From the NCBI GenBank assembly GCA_030844895.1, contig CM061230.1, positions 722,705-786,704 of the forward strand: a stretch of DNA of 64,000 nucleotides. Reading direction: 5' to 3'. Within the stretch, counting starts at the first letter, position 1; the number at the start of each line of letters is the position of its first letter. The translations under genes were made by a program, and so were the position numbers. The DNA comes from Ambrosia x helenae (lineage: Eukaryota > Streptophyta > Magnoliopsida > Asterales > Asteraceae). Shown here in pieces: positions 48,332-63,213 of this stretch. The notes beneath the pieces are model-generated. The model was given only the letters and a program-made list of their open reading frames with translations, searched no databases and was not told the DNA's origin.

Positions 48332-49375
48332 TAAAGAATCAGAATAGGTCCAAGGAAGTGTAATTTGCTTTGTAAGAATAAGAATTCACTTAAACGAAAG
48401 ACTTTCACGAGAACTGTCTTAATCGTTTGATATCATTGATAAATAAATAGGTAGAAGTGTTATCGCCTGCAATTATTCCCTGTATGGAATGAGTAAAGAA
48501 TCAAGCTACAAGTCTAGATCTATACGAAAGGCACTGGTTTTTTTTTTTATTTTCGTTTGGCTTCATTGATAGCAGAATATCCTGATGCTATAGGGTCGCT
48601 GGTGCTTTACTAATAGAGTATAATTGAATAGGGGCCTTAAAAACGTAATAGGTTGCACTGCTACCGTAGGCTCGCTTCTTCAAGCTCCGCCCCTTAGTGA
48701 AAACGAAACTAACAAGCAATCAAACAAACTAAAGCGCTAACGTTATATTACTTAGTAAAGCGATATGTACATATATACAGAATGTACGAAACAAGCATTT
48801 ACAATGCGGAGAAAAAAAACCCTTGGTCTAAACTCTAAATGGGACATGTTTGCCTCAGAAAGAAACCATGAACCTGGCAACAAAATAACAGAACAAATAA
48901 GAAAACAATAAAGGTGTTAAAAAAGAACCATATAAAACATCTTCAAGTATATTCAAATATTCACTTCCTAAATTGTATTCCTTGTCATTTCACTATTTTA
49001 AATTTAATCATAGTTCTTAATCATACTTGGTTTATTAATTATTTTTAAGAATTATAGCGAGAGATGTTCCTTACAAAACCAACTAGATTTAAGTAAAGAA
49101 CCGTAAGAACCGCATAATGCACGTGTACATAGTGCGTGACATATATAATGAGAGTTGGAACTTAAGTAGAGTAGGCGGTTACATAATCATCTTATACATC
49201 ACATTTAAAGCAAAAAAAAAAAAAAAAATACAAAGGCATTAAGCGGATCTCACAATTATTTACTTAAAATTGGCTCGGTCATAATTTAGCCAAATGCAAC
49301 CGACTGCTTTGCTAATTATAGTGAAAGAAATGAAGATAGTGATGAGTGAAAGAGTACCTGTTAAAATCGTGTAAA
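48332..49375. other. Possible mitochondrial flank and 3' spacer of the PP2C-kinase gene
   Basis: 48,332-48,700 directly follows nad9 in sense and contains non-AT-rich segments (TATAGGGTCGCTGGTGC, GCTCGCTTCTTCAAGCTCCG) unlike the surroundings; it may be the mitochondrial 3' flank. 48,700-49,375 is AT-rich and would include the 3' UTR of the minus-strand gene ending at 49,376. No terminator signal is claimed. Confidence 0.4.
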
Positions 49376-51970
49376 TCATTGTGTTGTATGGTGTGTAAAA
49401 TAAGGATGCCTCAAAGCATCATCAACAGTCAATCGATCCTCCTGCGATACAGTTTTTTACAATTATTGTACTTAAACTCATATGCAAAAAAAAAAAAAAA
49501 AAAGAGCGGTGTTTTAACTTTTAAGATTGCTTGGTAAAAACTCTTTCTGTTCATTGCGTTTTTAACACTGAAATAAGATGTTTGGAATAAGCAGTTTGAA
49601 GTTTTTTTTTTTTTTTTTTTTTTACTTTCAAAAACCTGTAGGTAGATAAAGTGATAAACTGTTTAACTAGAGGTGACTAGGTAAAGAGCCAAAATGGTAT
49701 AGGTTGAAACAAGCCATTTTGTGAACCGGGCTGCGTTTTGGTACTTGGGTTAAGCTACAAACACTTATAGTCATTTTTTTACAAAAAATTAATCAGATAA
49801 TTATAGTTACAACAATATCAATATAATTTTTTTTTTTTGAACGGCCAACGAAACATTTCTGCCCAACTACCCATGGGACCCGTAAACTGGCGAACCCAAG
49901 AACCCCCCAGGACTATGCAAGGGGCTGGCCAGGGTAGACAGGCTTGCCCACGAGGTTTCCGATCCGGGGAAAACCCGATCCAAATCTTCCAATAAAACGA
50001 TTTAGGGGATTATTTGGATTGAAAATATGTTCAGGCGAATTTCACCGTTTTGAGTTGTTCCCCTTGTTTTGAGATAAAAACACAACACAAATCCGCCCAG
50101 TTATAAGTAAATGGGTCAAAATTGCCACCTCTATCATTAATAAACCTTTGTTTTTCCTATTAACTTACTGGATCCCAAACTAATAGTTGGCGTACTAATC
50201 TCAACGCCCAAACGTTTGGAAACCTGCTTAGAAAAGGAAAAACAAGATAATAGAAAACCATAATGTTAGAAGCCATGTTAAACACTTAAACATCTATAGT
50301 TATATAATGAATCATGATAAGATTGTGGGGCCCGAACCAACCCTATTTTAAGAGGATCTCTGCTCTTAATCTGACTTGCAAAAAATTCCTCAGAGCATTT
50401 CCATGATGCTGGTGAATCCGAGCTCTAAATCCAAAATTTAGTTAGTACACAACTTTACAAAGCACACAACTTTACAAAGCAGTTTCTCAAAACAAGAATC
50501 AAAAGTAAGATAGAGGGAGCGGTGTTGACCCATTTGTTTGTGAACAGGTTAAATTGAGCTACATTTTCTCTCTAACGATCAAGTTCAACCAAATAAAAAA
50601 CACCTAAAACAAAATTGTGCCGTAAGTCGCCCAAAGTGTATTTTCAATGCATTAAAACTCCTAATTCATTTTATTCAAAAAAAAATACATCTATTAGAAC
50701 TTTTGTTATCAAACTTAACACGCCAAGCATTCAAAGATAATTATTTTTTGTTGGAGAAAAACTGTTTTGGGTCAACCTAGCCGGCCCCCTGGACTGGTAT
50801 AAAAAAAAAATTATGAGAAGTCAACTACAGCACGTAGAATTTTAGAAAAAAAATTAAAAAATTATAATCCCACAACATGATAGTGCATAACAAATTATTA
50901 AGTATTAACAATGATAAATAATTCAAACCCAAGATCCAGTAACATCCGCATAAGTTTGGAATTCAAAACATAGTTTCGCGGAAGCTTTATTGACCTTCTT
51001 TTTTCCGAAATGCATGCAGTAAGTGTTAAGTTAAGAAAATAAAGGATCAACTAACCTTCCCGCTATGGCCCCAAGTATAAAGATGTTTGGGAGAACTCCC
51101 CGGAAGCAAAATGCATAATTCCATAAACGACCTTAGCCTGCCACCTCAGCAGATAACCAACTGTCAAGCTTAACAAGCAAGTACAAAAACACATCCAACA
51201 TTTGGAAAAACTAGTGACGTGGATAAAGGTCAAACATGACTTTTTTACGTGACAGGCTGACCCAAAACAGCTTTTTTTCCAAACTTCCAACTTTTCTATA
51301 TATATTGTTGGTGTGTCAAGAATAATATATTTTTTTCAAAGAATATGATTTAGAAGTTTTTATTCACTAAAATATTTTGAATGGCTTTCAACCCTTTTTG
51401 AACTTGTTAGCTAACTTTTAAACATTTATTTTTGTATTTTGTGCTAGATAGGACTCACTTATAAGCGAGCTCCTTCAATCCTTCATTCCAGCCTTCAAGA
51501 TGTTGATCCAAAAGAGCACGTGTAATGGCATCTATTTGAAACACGTTTGGTGATCCTACAATCAACTCTAAGATCACAACACCAACACTCCACATATCAT
51601 ACCTATCAACAATTCAACATACAATAAGAATAAAATAATATTGGGACTTTTGCTTCATAGGACTTATCAAGGCAACGGGACTTCTTTTTGTAAGTACGTA
51701 ATAGTTCACAATGACAGTATATAGAGGAGGCAGCAAACTGATGAGCTGGGAACATATTAAAACGTGTAAATATTTTGTATGGGTCAGGTTAACTTGAAAC
51801 ACTTTTTTCTGACCTTTTATGTTTTATATACAAATTAGTTATCTACCATGATTACACAGTTCATATTGTTTCAATAATAATCTGTTTTTTAATAAAATCG
51901 TTAAAAAGGTTTTATGCGTGTAGAGTATTTTGGATATTTTAAACCCATTTGACACGTTTCCATGTTAGCG

Positions 51971-52026
<56 letters not shown>

Positions 52027-55000
52027 GAAACAGCGCATACAAGAAGTTTACATTAAGACCATCATATATTAAATAAGAAAAATTAGAGGCCACCCAAGTA
52101 TCAATTTGGTTTCGTTCATGCCGATTATAACAAAAAACTTTCACGAAAATACAAAATGACAATATCCCTAAACTTAAAGCTTTTGTCACTTTAAAAGATA
52201 AAATCACCTTGAAGGCAATGCAAATATGTTATGACAATCTATCTAGAACCAAATCTTTTGTGAATAATCAGCGCCATTTTTTGTGGTTTATATAGCTCAA
52301 GATATGACAGAAACTTTAAATTTAAAGGCAAAAGTGTTCCATTTTACAATTTTCTGGCAAGTTGCCAGAACTGGAATAAATGGAGCAGCATTGATGTTTG
52401 GCTGGCCTCTAAATTGTTAAAATTTTAACAGTTCGGTGGCACTAGCGAAAAGTTCTGAATACTTGAGGGGCATTGTATACACATTAACGCTTTTCACGTT
52501 TTAGATAAAACACAATCCAAGTTGACCCATTAAGAAATAAATGGGTCGAAATTGACACGTGCAAATTTCGCAATAACAATTAACAGGATATAAAAGGCAT
52601 ACTTTGTAGTTATGCTTGATGGCCCATGATACCATGTAGCATTCAGAAAAGCTTCTGGAGACATGTATTCATAAGTTTGTTCATCCCTGACAATTGACAA
52701 AGACAAAAAAACGATACACTTTCTTCAGAAAACAGTGTAAAACAAAACTAAAGTGCCACAAGAACAAGGTAATAGAATATGTCATTACGCTGAATTTTCT
52801 GACATTCAGTGCTTGCTATTTAGGTATAGTTAAGATATATAATCTAACTGAATAGATGACAGAAAATTAAACATATAAAACAAACCGTGTGGCATTTAAT
52901 TAGAGCATTAGACATGTAACTTCATAGCATCATGCTTTTAAAAGTAAAACATCACAAAAGCAACAAACTATAAAATAAGAATACCTAGAAGGTCCAGCAG
53001 CCCCATATAAATGCTTTATGGTAAATTCATCCATTGCGCTACCAAAGTCAATTATGCGCCTGGTGACCACAAGGACAAATAACAAACGATTAGATCATGA
53101 ACAACATCATATACCATGGGTCACAGTCAACATATAAGAATACAAATAACTGTAAAATACATTTTAGTGATATAAGTTTCATTTCCACTAGGGCTTCCTT
53201 TTAAGCATCTGCCAGATTCACGATCTTCAAAGCAAACGATCATATTCTCTAGCAAAAACAAAAAAGAACAAAGCGTTCCAATTCAGAACATACACTAAAA
53301 GAAACAAAAACAATAAGATGTAATAGCACAATGAAAACTCCAAGTCGAAGATACACAATTATCAAAACGCTAATTCAGGTTTAAAAAATATAAATTAGAA
53401 GTCACGTGCAACAAATGAAAAGGAAAAAGGAAATGCTTTGACAGATGAAATCAAGAAACACAATATAAGTTGCACTTTTGGTTAGAAGATGTTCTCACCA
53501 GGTTTAATATCCCTGTGGGTGATGTTACGGTCATGACAAGCTTTAAGTGCCAACAACTGACGAAAAACAAGAAAATGTATAAAATGTTGTATCAGTTAAT
53601 AATTTAGAAAGCACCAGCCAAAACCTAGAAACGGTTAAATAATAACTTGCAGATTACTATACACACCTTCAAAATTTCAAGGAAAGGATAGAGCATAAAA
53701 TTATATAATTCTGTTTTTAACAATGTTAATTAATCACCTTAGACTACGAATAAGACCTAGAGGCAAAATGGGTTTGGATCAAAAGATGCATTTTTTGTCC
53801 GGGTTGGGTTAAGTTGACCTGAAATACTTTGGCAAAAAATGTAAGTTTATATAGATAATTAGAACATCAAATATAATTAAAAACAATTATGAACAACATT
53901 CCAACTTTTTTTAAAACATAATGGTTAAGGAGATTAAATGCATTTGACCCATTTCCTCTTAAGCTATTTTTCTTCAAACACTCTGTGCCGGTAAGATATG
54001 AAACATATCATGAATCAACCCATCCATAAGTAAATGGGTCAAAACTGAGATCTTTAACAATTATTAAAAAAAAAAAAATCAAACAACAATTAGCAAACAC
54101 GCCAACCGCATTATAGGACCTCAAGTCGCCTTTTAAGCAAGTATGTTTTATCAGCATAAGCTATAAATGATACATAGGGATCGCTAAATGGGATTAGATC
54201 AACACCGGTAATGTGTGTACATGCCAGGTTGGGTTTACAAGAAACATCTTTTGTCCAAAGCGTTAATTTTTATGCAAATAACTAGTGAGACATATACGAT
54301 AAAAATAGCTAACTTATTTCAGTAACAACCCAATTTTTTTTAAATGTAGGAGGTTTTACGCATTAAACAGCACTTGTTGCGGCTTTCAACCCATTCGGCC
54401 TAATGGAAATGCTTCTCGTTAAGCAATTTTTTATTACACCTGTTCGAATTTTGTGTTTTGACCCCTTAAGAGAGAAAATGTAACCTAAATTAATTAAAAA
54501 TCTACAACAATAATTAGCAAACATACCAACTGCCATATAAGATTTTTCATTTCCTCTTGGCCCGCTTCTGTGGTCTTCAACCAACGCCACCATTTTGATG
54601 GATGCAGTATACGAACATGTTTAATGTGGTCATCATTTTCATTTGTTGTGTCACCACTACTTCCAATATCATCAGCCGTATACAAAAGTTTTGACAAAGA
54701 ACTACCTTCATGGCGAAATACAAGCCATATCTCGTTGGACTTTGACTCAAAAGACTCGATATATCTTGCAATATGCTTCAGCCCTTCTTCATAAGTAACC
54801 TGTGGCTGTCTATTCTTTCTTGATGGCATATATTCTGGAGTATCTGATTCATTCATCCTTAGCAAATTATAAGGGTATGGGTATGAATCCTCTACTGATA
54901 ATGTACCACCCAAATATGAAGAGGCGTTCAGAAAAAGTTCACCAAAATACTTCTCTCGTATACCGCTTAAGTAAACTGTGTTACCCTTCTCTACCTGTTG

Positions 55001-58000
55001 CCAGTTTATGACATTCCATCAATTCTGAAACCATAAAAGCATGCAATAGAAAAAGATAAAACTGTAGAAAGGGTGTAGATCGTATTATTTAAATATGCGT
55101 GAAAGTACAGTACGAGACATCTATTTTTCTAGTAAAATGCAGAAAAGTCGATGTACATAAAAGTCGACCAATGTGAGAGAATATTGCCATATGGTAATAT
55201 TCTAAATTTTAGAGTTTGACGACAATATTTGAAATTTGATAATAAAATTTCCTAGCTCTAAACAGATTGTTGATAAATCATATTCAATAGCAATTTCAAT
55301 AGCTATGTGCAATGAAATGGAATTTATAAATTCGTCTAACCTCTTACATCAAAGAATCCTTCACAGTCAATTAACAAATTCAAATATATTTCCATTTCAC
55401 AAAGTACTGAAGTATATAGTGACTTTCAAGAAAGGTTTTCTGACAGATCATATATATATTATGAAGGACAACCAATGTGCCATGAAAACCATTTCTTTTT
55501 CAGTATGCGCAGAAACAGGTTGGGCTGACCCACAAGCATCTATAGCCATTTTTCTTCTATTTTTATAGATACTTTTCCAAGAGAGTTTGCAAAATTATAG
55601 GGTAAAATAGAGGAAAAGTAAGACTCGATGTAGGCGGGTCAGAATAACCCATTCACTAATGAGTAAATAGGAGGATATTGTAACAATTTACTGAATACTA
55701 TTAAGCATATATAAATCATAGGTTAATATATTAAAAAGAGATTACAGAACTAACCAAAAGTCCAAAACTAACCGAAATCCAAACTAATAATTCGGATTCA
55801 AGAATCCAAACCATACAGTTCAATCCAAATTGTCCACTTGGATAATACAGCTTTGTTAACATAGTGAACACCACTATATTCAACCCATTTGACACATCCC
55901 TTTTAGCTAACTTTTTTTATTTGATCTGTTATGGAAAAACATAACCCAAATTTAATCTATGTAGAACTCTAGCCCAAAATATCACTGACGGACATCTTGA
56001 ACAGTAGCTATCTTTTTGGACTATGATCTATACTGCTATACATACTAGAATAAGGTGAAGATTTTGCTATAAATGATGTGCATAATAAGAAAACAAATAA
56101 TTCCAATAAAAGTTAACTGGATTACCATTATACGCTTCAGAATGAACATGCTATCATTGGAAGGACCAGAAGTTCCATTTTCAGTGCCAAGATGAGTGCT
56201 ATGAAATTGGAATTTGTTCTTCACACTCTGTTCTGAACCGTTGCTTTGTTGGAGATGGTTACAATGAAAAGCCATCCAAACTTCTCCATACGATCCACGA
56301 TCAAATCTTTTTTTCAGTATATACCTATAAGAGTTATTTAAAAAATATTCTCAACCACAAACCGTTATAAAGATTAGATAATCATGTCAAAACAAAAAGA
56401 GCATCAATTTTACAACTTTTTTGCATGCGAGAAATGCAGGGTTAGAACCCAGCATCAGCATGCAATCGACAATTTTTTGTTCAGAAGAAAACCTAATAAG
56501 AACAGAAAATATAAAATAGAAACCTTTTGTTAGGAGTGGCGCGCTCAAAAGATTCATCATTCTGTTTGACATCAGGTGTAGGTAGTGATTCTAAGAAACC
56601 CAAAAAACTTGCAAGACCCTCGGGATTAATGCACTGATCTCTATCCCCACCACTAGACCTCCCAAAGTGTAAGCACATCATCTGTTCACGGTACAAATTT
56701 AAAGGCCCACCTGATTTTACATAAGAAATTATAAACTGATCATCAGTTATAGTTCATGTTACACATTTACAGTAGAGGAGGCAAGCTGAAAAATAACCAC
56801 GTCAAACACGCTACGAGTCACCCAAAGTCCAGGTATGCATCATGTTGATACGTTAATTATTTTTAAAAAAAAAAAGTACGTGTGGGTCACCACACCCGGG
56901 CAAGTTTCGCTACATAATAAAAAACCAGATTCAACCCAACACATTCTGGCCCGTTGCCCAACCTGCCACATCTAATACACACACACACATGTATGTATGT
57001 ATGTTTCAGTCTGCGCATGCCATGAAGCCCATGATACCAACCAAGGTGCCAAACGCCAATAATAAGAAGGGGAAAAAAGCATGGAAGAAGCAAAAAAAGA
57101 CCTCAAGGAAAATATTTACAGGAACTCAACTGACCAGAATTATGATTAAGCATGTCAGGTAAGGCTTGCAGTGAACCATGTATGGAATCCTGCTCCTCCT
57201 TTGAAATCCAGAACGTGCAGTCGTCATTTTCATTTAGACTCTCGGATAGATAGAAATATCCGTTAGTGTCATGTTTTCCTTCAACCTAGTGCAAAAGTTC
57301 AGAAAAAAACATCAATCGCGATTTCCAGGTTGGAATAGAAAAGCTTATAATCACTAACACGAATCATTCATAAAGTTTGCCTAAACAGCTAAGACACGAA
57401 TAAATCCATATTTTGACGAATATAAGTAAGAATGTCTGGCATATATGTGGACTGTAAGATAGCTGGAAAATAGTGTACAGCTATAAATTGTCAAATATGT
57501 TTGTGCCCGTTTACCTGCATGTCACTTGTAATATAATATAATAATCTAACTTTATGAATAAAATGGCTTCGGAGATTTAATGCATTAAAATTAGATTTTG
57601 GGTGTGTTTTGAACTGTTCGACCTTCTACCCAATCCAGTTCAAGATTAAACATGATTCAAATTGACCCATTCATAATTAGATGAGTCAAAATAGCCACAG
57701 CTAATTCCAAATCTCCATCTTATTTTCAACAAAGAACTATAGAGGGCTCGATAAATATTTGAAATTGCAATGGTAATGTATTTATAGGACGGCATTAGAA
57801 CCAGGTAACACAAAAGATTAAACTTACCAACAAACGTCCAAACTTGTCAATAGATGTATCACCATTCTCCGAATCTACAAGTACAAGATTTTTGCATCAG
57901 CAAACAACATTTAAAAAATAAAAGTTGATCAGAGTGAGACAAATAACTAAAATGGTCAGCAAAAAAAGGAAAAAAAAACAAATCTACCAAAAAATAAAAT

Positions 58001-61000
58001 GTGGAAGATGCAAATTTTGAAGTATAATACTTATGTCGTCATCATCATTCATGTATTTATGAATGGATCTATTCAGGTTCAGCCTATTGGACAGATGGGC
58101 CAAAAGTTGCCCGAAGTGTAATATTAATTCATAAGACCTACTGGTTCCCTGTTTTTGAAAAAAAAAAAAAATATTTTAATAATATATTTTGTCATCAAAT
58201 AACTATCTAACTCAAAATTAGACATAGTGTTTCAGTAACCCAACCCATTTTGACATGTACCACAAATTACCATTTCACATATTACCAACCGCGCATTTTG
58301 CCACCCTCCAATCTGCAGTTTCATATGTTAAATAGTTTAGTGGTGTGGAGCAACTAAAATACACATTTCCACAACCACCGGTACAAGGAAATATATATTA
58401 TATACAAATGGTTTTAAATTGAACCATCCACCAATAATACCAGATGTATAATAAAATTGGTAAAAAGTTCAATTAGTGAAATTACCAGATTGTCCCTCTA
58501 CGTAATTCTGTAGTCCAACTTTTCGAAATTGTTTAGTAGGCAGAGTTTCCAGCCCAAATGGAACTACAACAGCTGCCACATTATCTGTACTACCTTTTTC
58601 TAAAGCAGTATCAACAATGCAATCGGCTAATGAGTATGAACATGAAGAACTGTACTGTAATTCAAGGGAGGCATGAGTATGTAATTCCCAGAATAGATCA
58701 CAGACATCCTGTGGGCCTAGCTTTTCAAGAACACCATCAGAAGTAGCCACCAAGTAACTATCGTTAGCAGTCAAAGGTTGCCAATTTGTAACCTCGGGAA
58801 CAGATATAACACCAAAGCTGATGCAAAACAATGAAAATTAAACTAACAACAGCGGCAACAGCCTTTCCTGACTTCAACTAAAAAACTAAGTAAGATTTCA
58901 CTTAAAAAGAAAGAAACCCAGCTGCAAATATGTGAATTTTCAACATAAGCAAATTGCATAAAAAGATATATGACCTTTGATTTGATACTCTAATTGCAGG
59001 TCAAAGGGAAATATAGTTAAAGAGTTTATTATTTGACCGGGTAACCACGTCATATTACCTAAAATCACAATTTTTTAAGAGCGATTCTTTATCAAAATAT
59101 TTGATAGTTGGTTACCTTTTAATAGGTGAAAACAAACATGCCTACCTAAAACAAAAACATTAAATCACAAAAAAAAAAAAAAAACAAAAAAACCTTCTGA
59201 TTTCCCGGCATGTCAGCTGTTATGTCATTACTTTGATTGGTTATCACGGTCAAATTTCCTTAATTCATTTTATTTTGATTTTTCAAGATTTAGGTTTTTC
59301 ATCAAAACTTTTAAAGTTGGCTTCCTTGTTTATGAGTGAAAACAGCAAAGACAATTAATCAGGTCAAAGTTTGTTAAAACTTCAAGCAACCCTTTATCAA
59401 AATGCAAAACTCACCTTTTAAAGGGCAAGTCACCAATAGCACGTGAAACAGCCAAATGACCATTGACTCGGGATACACCCCCCCATTCATAGACATAACC
59501 ACCAGCCGCTTCTACTCGAGACCGTTCATCAACCCTGTCGGGATGGTGGTCCCTGGTCAATTCTTTGGCGGCAAAATGGGATAAGCGTTAGATACCGCTT
59601 GTTTAAAATTTCCATAATCTTTCAAACGTATAGAAGCCCCATCATTTCTTCTATTTCTGTACAATCTCAATAAAGTAGCTGCCATTTACAAAAACATTTA
59701 GCTATCAGCCTTCTTATTCCAATATCAAGAGAAAATTGCATACAGTAACAAAGTTTTCCCTAATTTCTCCTTGGGTAACCATCTTTGCTTTCATCCATAA
59801 ACAATTAACCAACTTTCAAGAGGTTTTTAATTACAAAAAAAAAAATCATTTAACTATCAAAAGATTTGATTTAAAGTAACTTGGTCCGGTTACCAAGCAA
59901 AAATGATGACTGTGTTAGTAACTTGGACAGTGTTGACTATTTTTCCGATGTGAATTGTGATGCTTGAAAACCAGTTAAATAAATGAAAATTTTTAAACCT
60001 TGAACCTTTTTAGTGCAAATACATCCACCAATCCGGTTATGACGTAGTTTTAAAATTTTATACTTTATTTACAGTACAAGTATAAAGATAAATTTTTAAA
60101 CCTTGAACCTTTGTAATCATGTTGATGTTGATGTATCTGAATTCCGAAAATTATTAAAAAGGTTCACTTTCTAACCTTTAGCCTCGGGAGGGGACTGGAA
60201 CGTCTCAGAGCATAAGAAAGCCTTTGAATCTCCAACATTGGCGGCTAAAATTTGACTATCTGCTATTAATATAATTGTGGCAGTGGAACCAGAGTTGAAC
60301 TTGTATCTAGAAGCTTCCTTTATGAAGTAATAAACAAACCATAAAATCAACAATAAACGCACACAAAGACAAACATGTATAGAGGGGGAGAGGGAGAGAG
60401 AAAATAATAGGAAAAGCAGCAACTAGCGAGCCAATCACTAACCTTACAAAATGCTACATCAATATCATCAATCGCCTTCAACAAAGATTCCTTCAGAATT
60501 TCCAAGTGGAAATCTCCATTGAAAATTCTTGACAATGTAAACTTAATCCTGTAACAAAAAATGTTAGATACTTCTTGTTATCTAAAATTCTAAATATTTG
60601 GTGTTGAAAGTTCTTATACATGAAATGCATTAAGAGGTGACATTGCAACTTGCAATCAAGAAGATGCACAAGCGTAAGCGGGAAACAACAGAGATGTACA
60701 TGCTGAGGTGGATGTGTGGACACACTAGGCTGGACAAGATAAGGAATGAGGTTTTTAGGGAGCGATTAGGCTTTGCTAGTATATCACATAAGATAAGATA
60801 AGAAAGGGAAGACTGAGAATCTGAGATGGTTTGGGCATGTTAAGAGGAGGCATCCTATGGCCACAGCTAGAACCGTGGAAACTCTCACTATGAAGGGAAG
60901 GAGGAGTAGAGGCAGGCCAAAACTGACTTGGGACGAGCAGATTAGGCAGGATTTGCTAGAGTTGCACCTCTATGAGGATATAGTCGAGGATATGAGTTTG

Positions 61001-63144
61001 TAAAGACGTATGATTAAGGTTAAGGACTTGTAGGGGTATGTTTAGGTTGTATATTAGAGCATTGTCTTAGGAGCTTAGCGTTTTAGTTTATTTGGTAGCC
61101 TCTACATTTTATCGTTTCATATATGTGTCTACACGAACCTACTCTAGTACTATTATATGTTGGTAGTTGTTTCATAGCTTACTAAGAATATATATGGTAT
61201 GATATTGTGTTTCTACTGTTTTTTAGTAGATGTGTGCATATATAATCTTATTTGAGGCCTATGCTTGGATTTAACTTTGGAGTTGAGGGTCTTACTAGAA
61301 GCAACCTCTTTATACCTTGGGATAGAGGTAAGGTTTGCCTATATCTCACCCTCCCCAGACCCTATCGTTAGATTGGCTACACGTGGGAATATACTGGGTA
61401 TGGGTAAGGTTATTGTTGTTGTCGTTATTGACCTTTTAAGAATCACTTGACGGGTTTAAGGAATGTTAAAATGCCCCCAAGTTGTTAAAAAATTATCTTT
61501 TAATCCTTTATTCGAAAATATAATAACGGTTTTATATATTATACTAGATTCCAAAGATGCAATGAAAAATTATTGAGTAATGTCCAAATAATCCAAATAT
61601 AGTATGCAACATATATGGTATTATTTACTATGAGATTAGATCATCAATTATGTCTATTTTTATTCACCCTAGGGCTTTTTGGTTATGTTAAAAACTAGAT
61701 AAACCTTAAATAAGATCAATCCAAAATAATCGATTCACTCCTCAAGATTAGAGTTACGGGTTTACAAAATAGTTATCAACCTTCAAACATTAAGAAAAAG
61801 GCGATGTCCCTTCATGTGTAAGTATAATGCCTATCAATCTATCATATCCATGTGTTTCACCCCCATGACTCACAAAATGTGTGCACCACACCCAAAGTCC
61901 CAAACCATGGTAATAATTCCTACCTACAAGTAGGCAAAAGAAAGAATTACTCTTTAAGGTGTGATGTGCAAAATTTTAAGTCAAAACATGTGAAAAAAAA
62001 AAAACCGTATGTATAATATCAAGTGCCTGTCTAATAGAAAAAATGAGGATGTCGTTTTGGAAGTCTATGCACAGTGTATTGTTGTCAATGTGGCAAAATA
62101 GAAAATTACTAATTTCCTACCGCTAAACATTGGCAATGCAAATATTTCTTTTTCATTTGTTCAAATATACTAGTGAAGCTTTTGCCTCACTTTTTCAATG
62201 CAATTCAATATTTCAATGTATCACAGTTGAAAGACAATTGCTTACGGAGCAAGACTTCGCACTTGACTACCCTGGCTATGTGGTGCATGCACATGGGTGA
62301 ATCATGCGTGCTACGGAGGGAGATTGTAAGGTTTGTCTTTGTAAGTGATTTTGAGAAAGAGAGAGAGTGAGATAACCTTCCAATATGCAGTACATATTCA
62401 CCAAGTTTCTCATCCCAACCAAGCATTTGAGAAGCAAAATCACGTTGCCCTTTATCAGGTAACATCCCCTTTGATTACCTTGGACAAAAAGAATATGTCA
62501 TATCAAGAAGAAAAAACGTATGCAGCGTGAAGTACTCGAATATCAACTTTGAAGCCATCTCACTAGCTTCTGCCCCATTATGACCGTCAAAAACTGCCAC
62601 AATGCCAACTGAAACATCCCTAACGCCATTAGGGCCTGCAGCACATGAGAAATCAACCCGACGAAAAAAAACATGAGAATTGAGAAACACAATACTTAGC
62701 TCTATCTAACTTCAAAGGGAACTAATGACTTTAAAGTGCAAAACACAGTGCCTAGCATTGCTAATTTATATCTATTTATGCCAACTACTAGATTCTAGGA
62801 ATACTCACGATGTTCTCCCTACTAATTCGATAAATCAATGTACCTCTCTGCAAGTAACTTAGTGAGAACAAAACATTCTTCCTAGCAAAGTTAGTAGTAG
62901 ATTAAGAACAAGCAATATCAACATGCCTTTATACAAAACTCAATAGTAGATGAAAACAATATAATAATTACACAAGTTTAGCACAAACTTTATTTTCCAA
63001 AATATCTATCTTATCACAATTCAATATCAAGTATAGAATCAGGAATCAATCATAACAATATTATAAAACTTCATAACCATGCATAAGCATATTCAGTAAA
63101 TAAATAAAAACATAGTTAATACAATCACAATCACAAACAAAACA

Positions 63145-63213
<69 letters not shown>

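Noticed and set aside
48226..48408. A minus-strand frame of about 60 codons.
   Set aside because: It is the antisense shadow of the plus-strand nad9 fragment.
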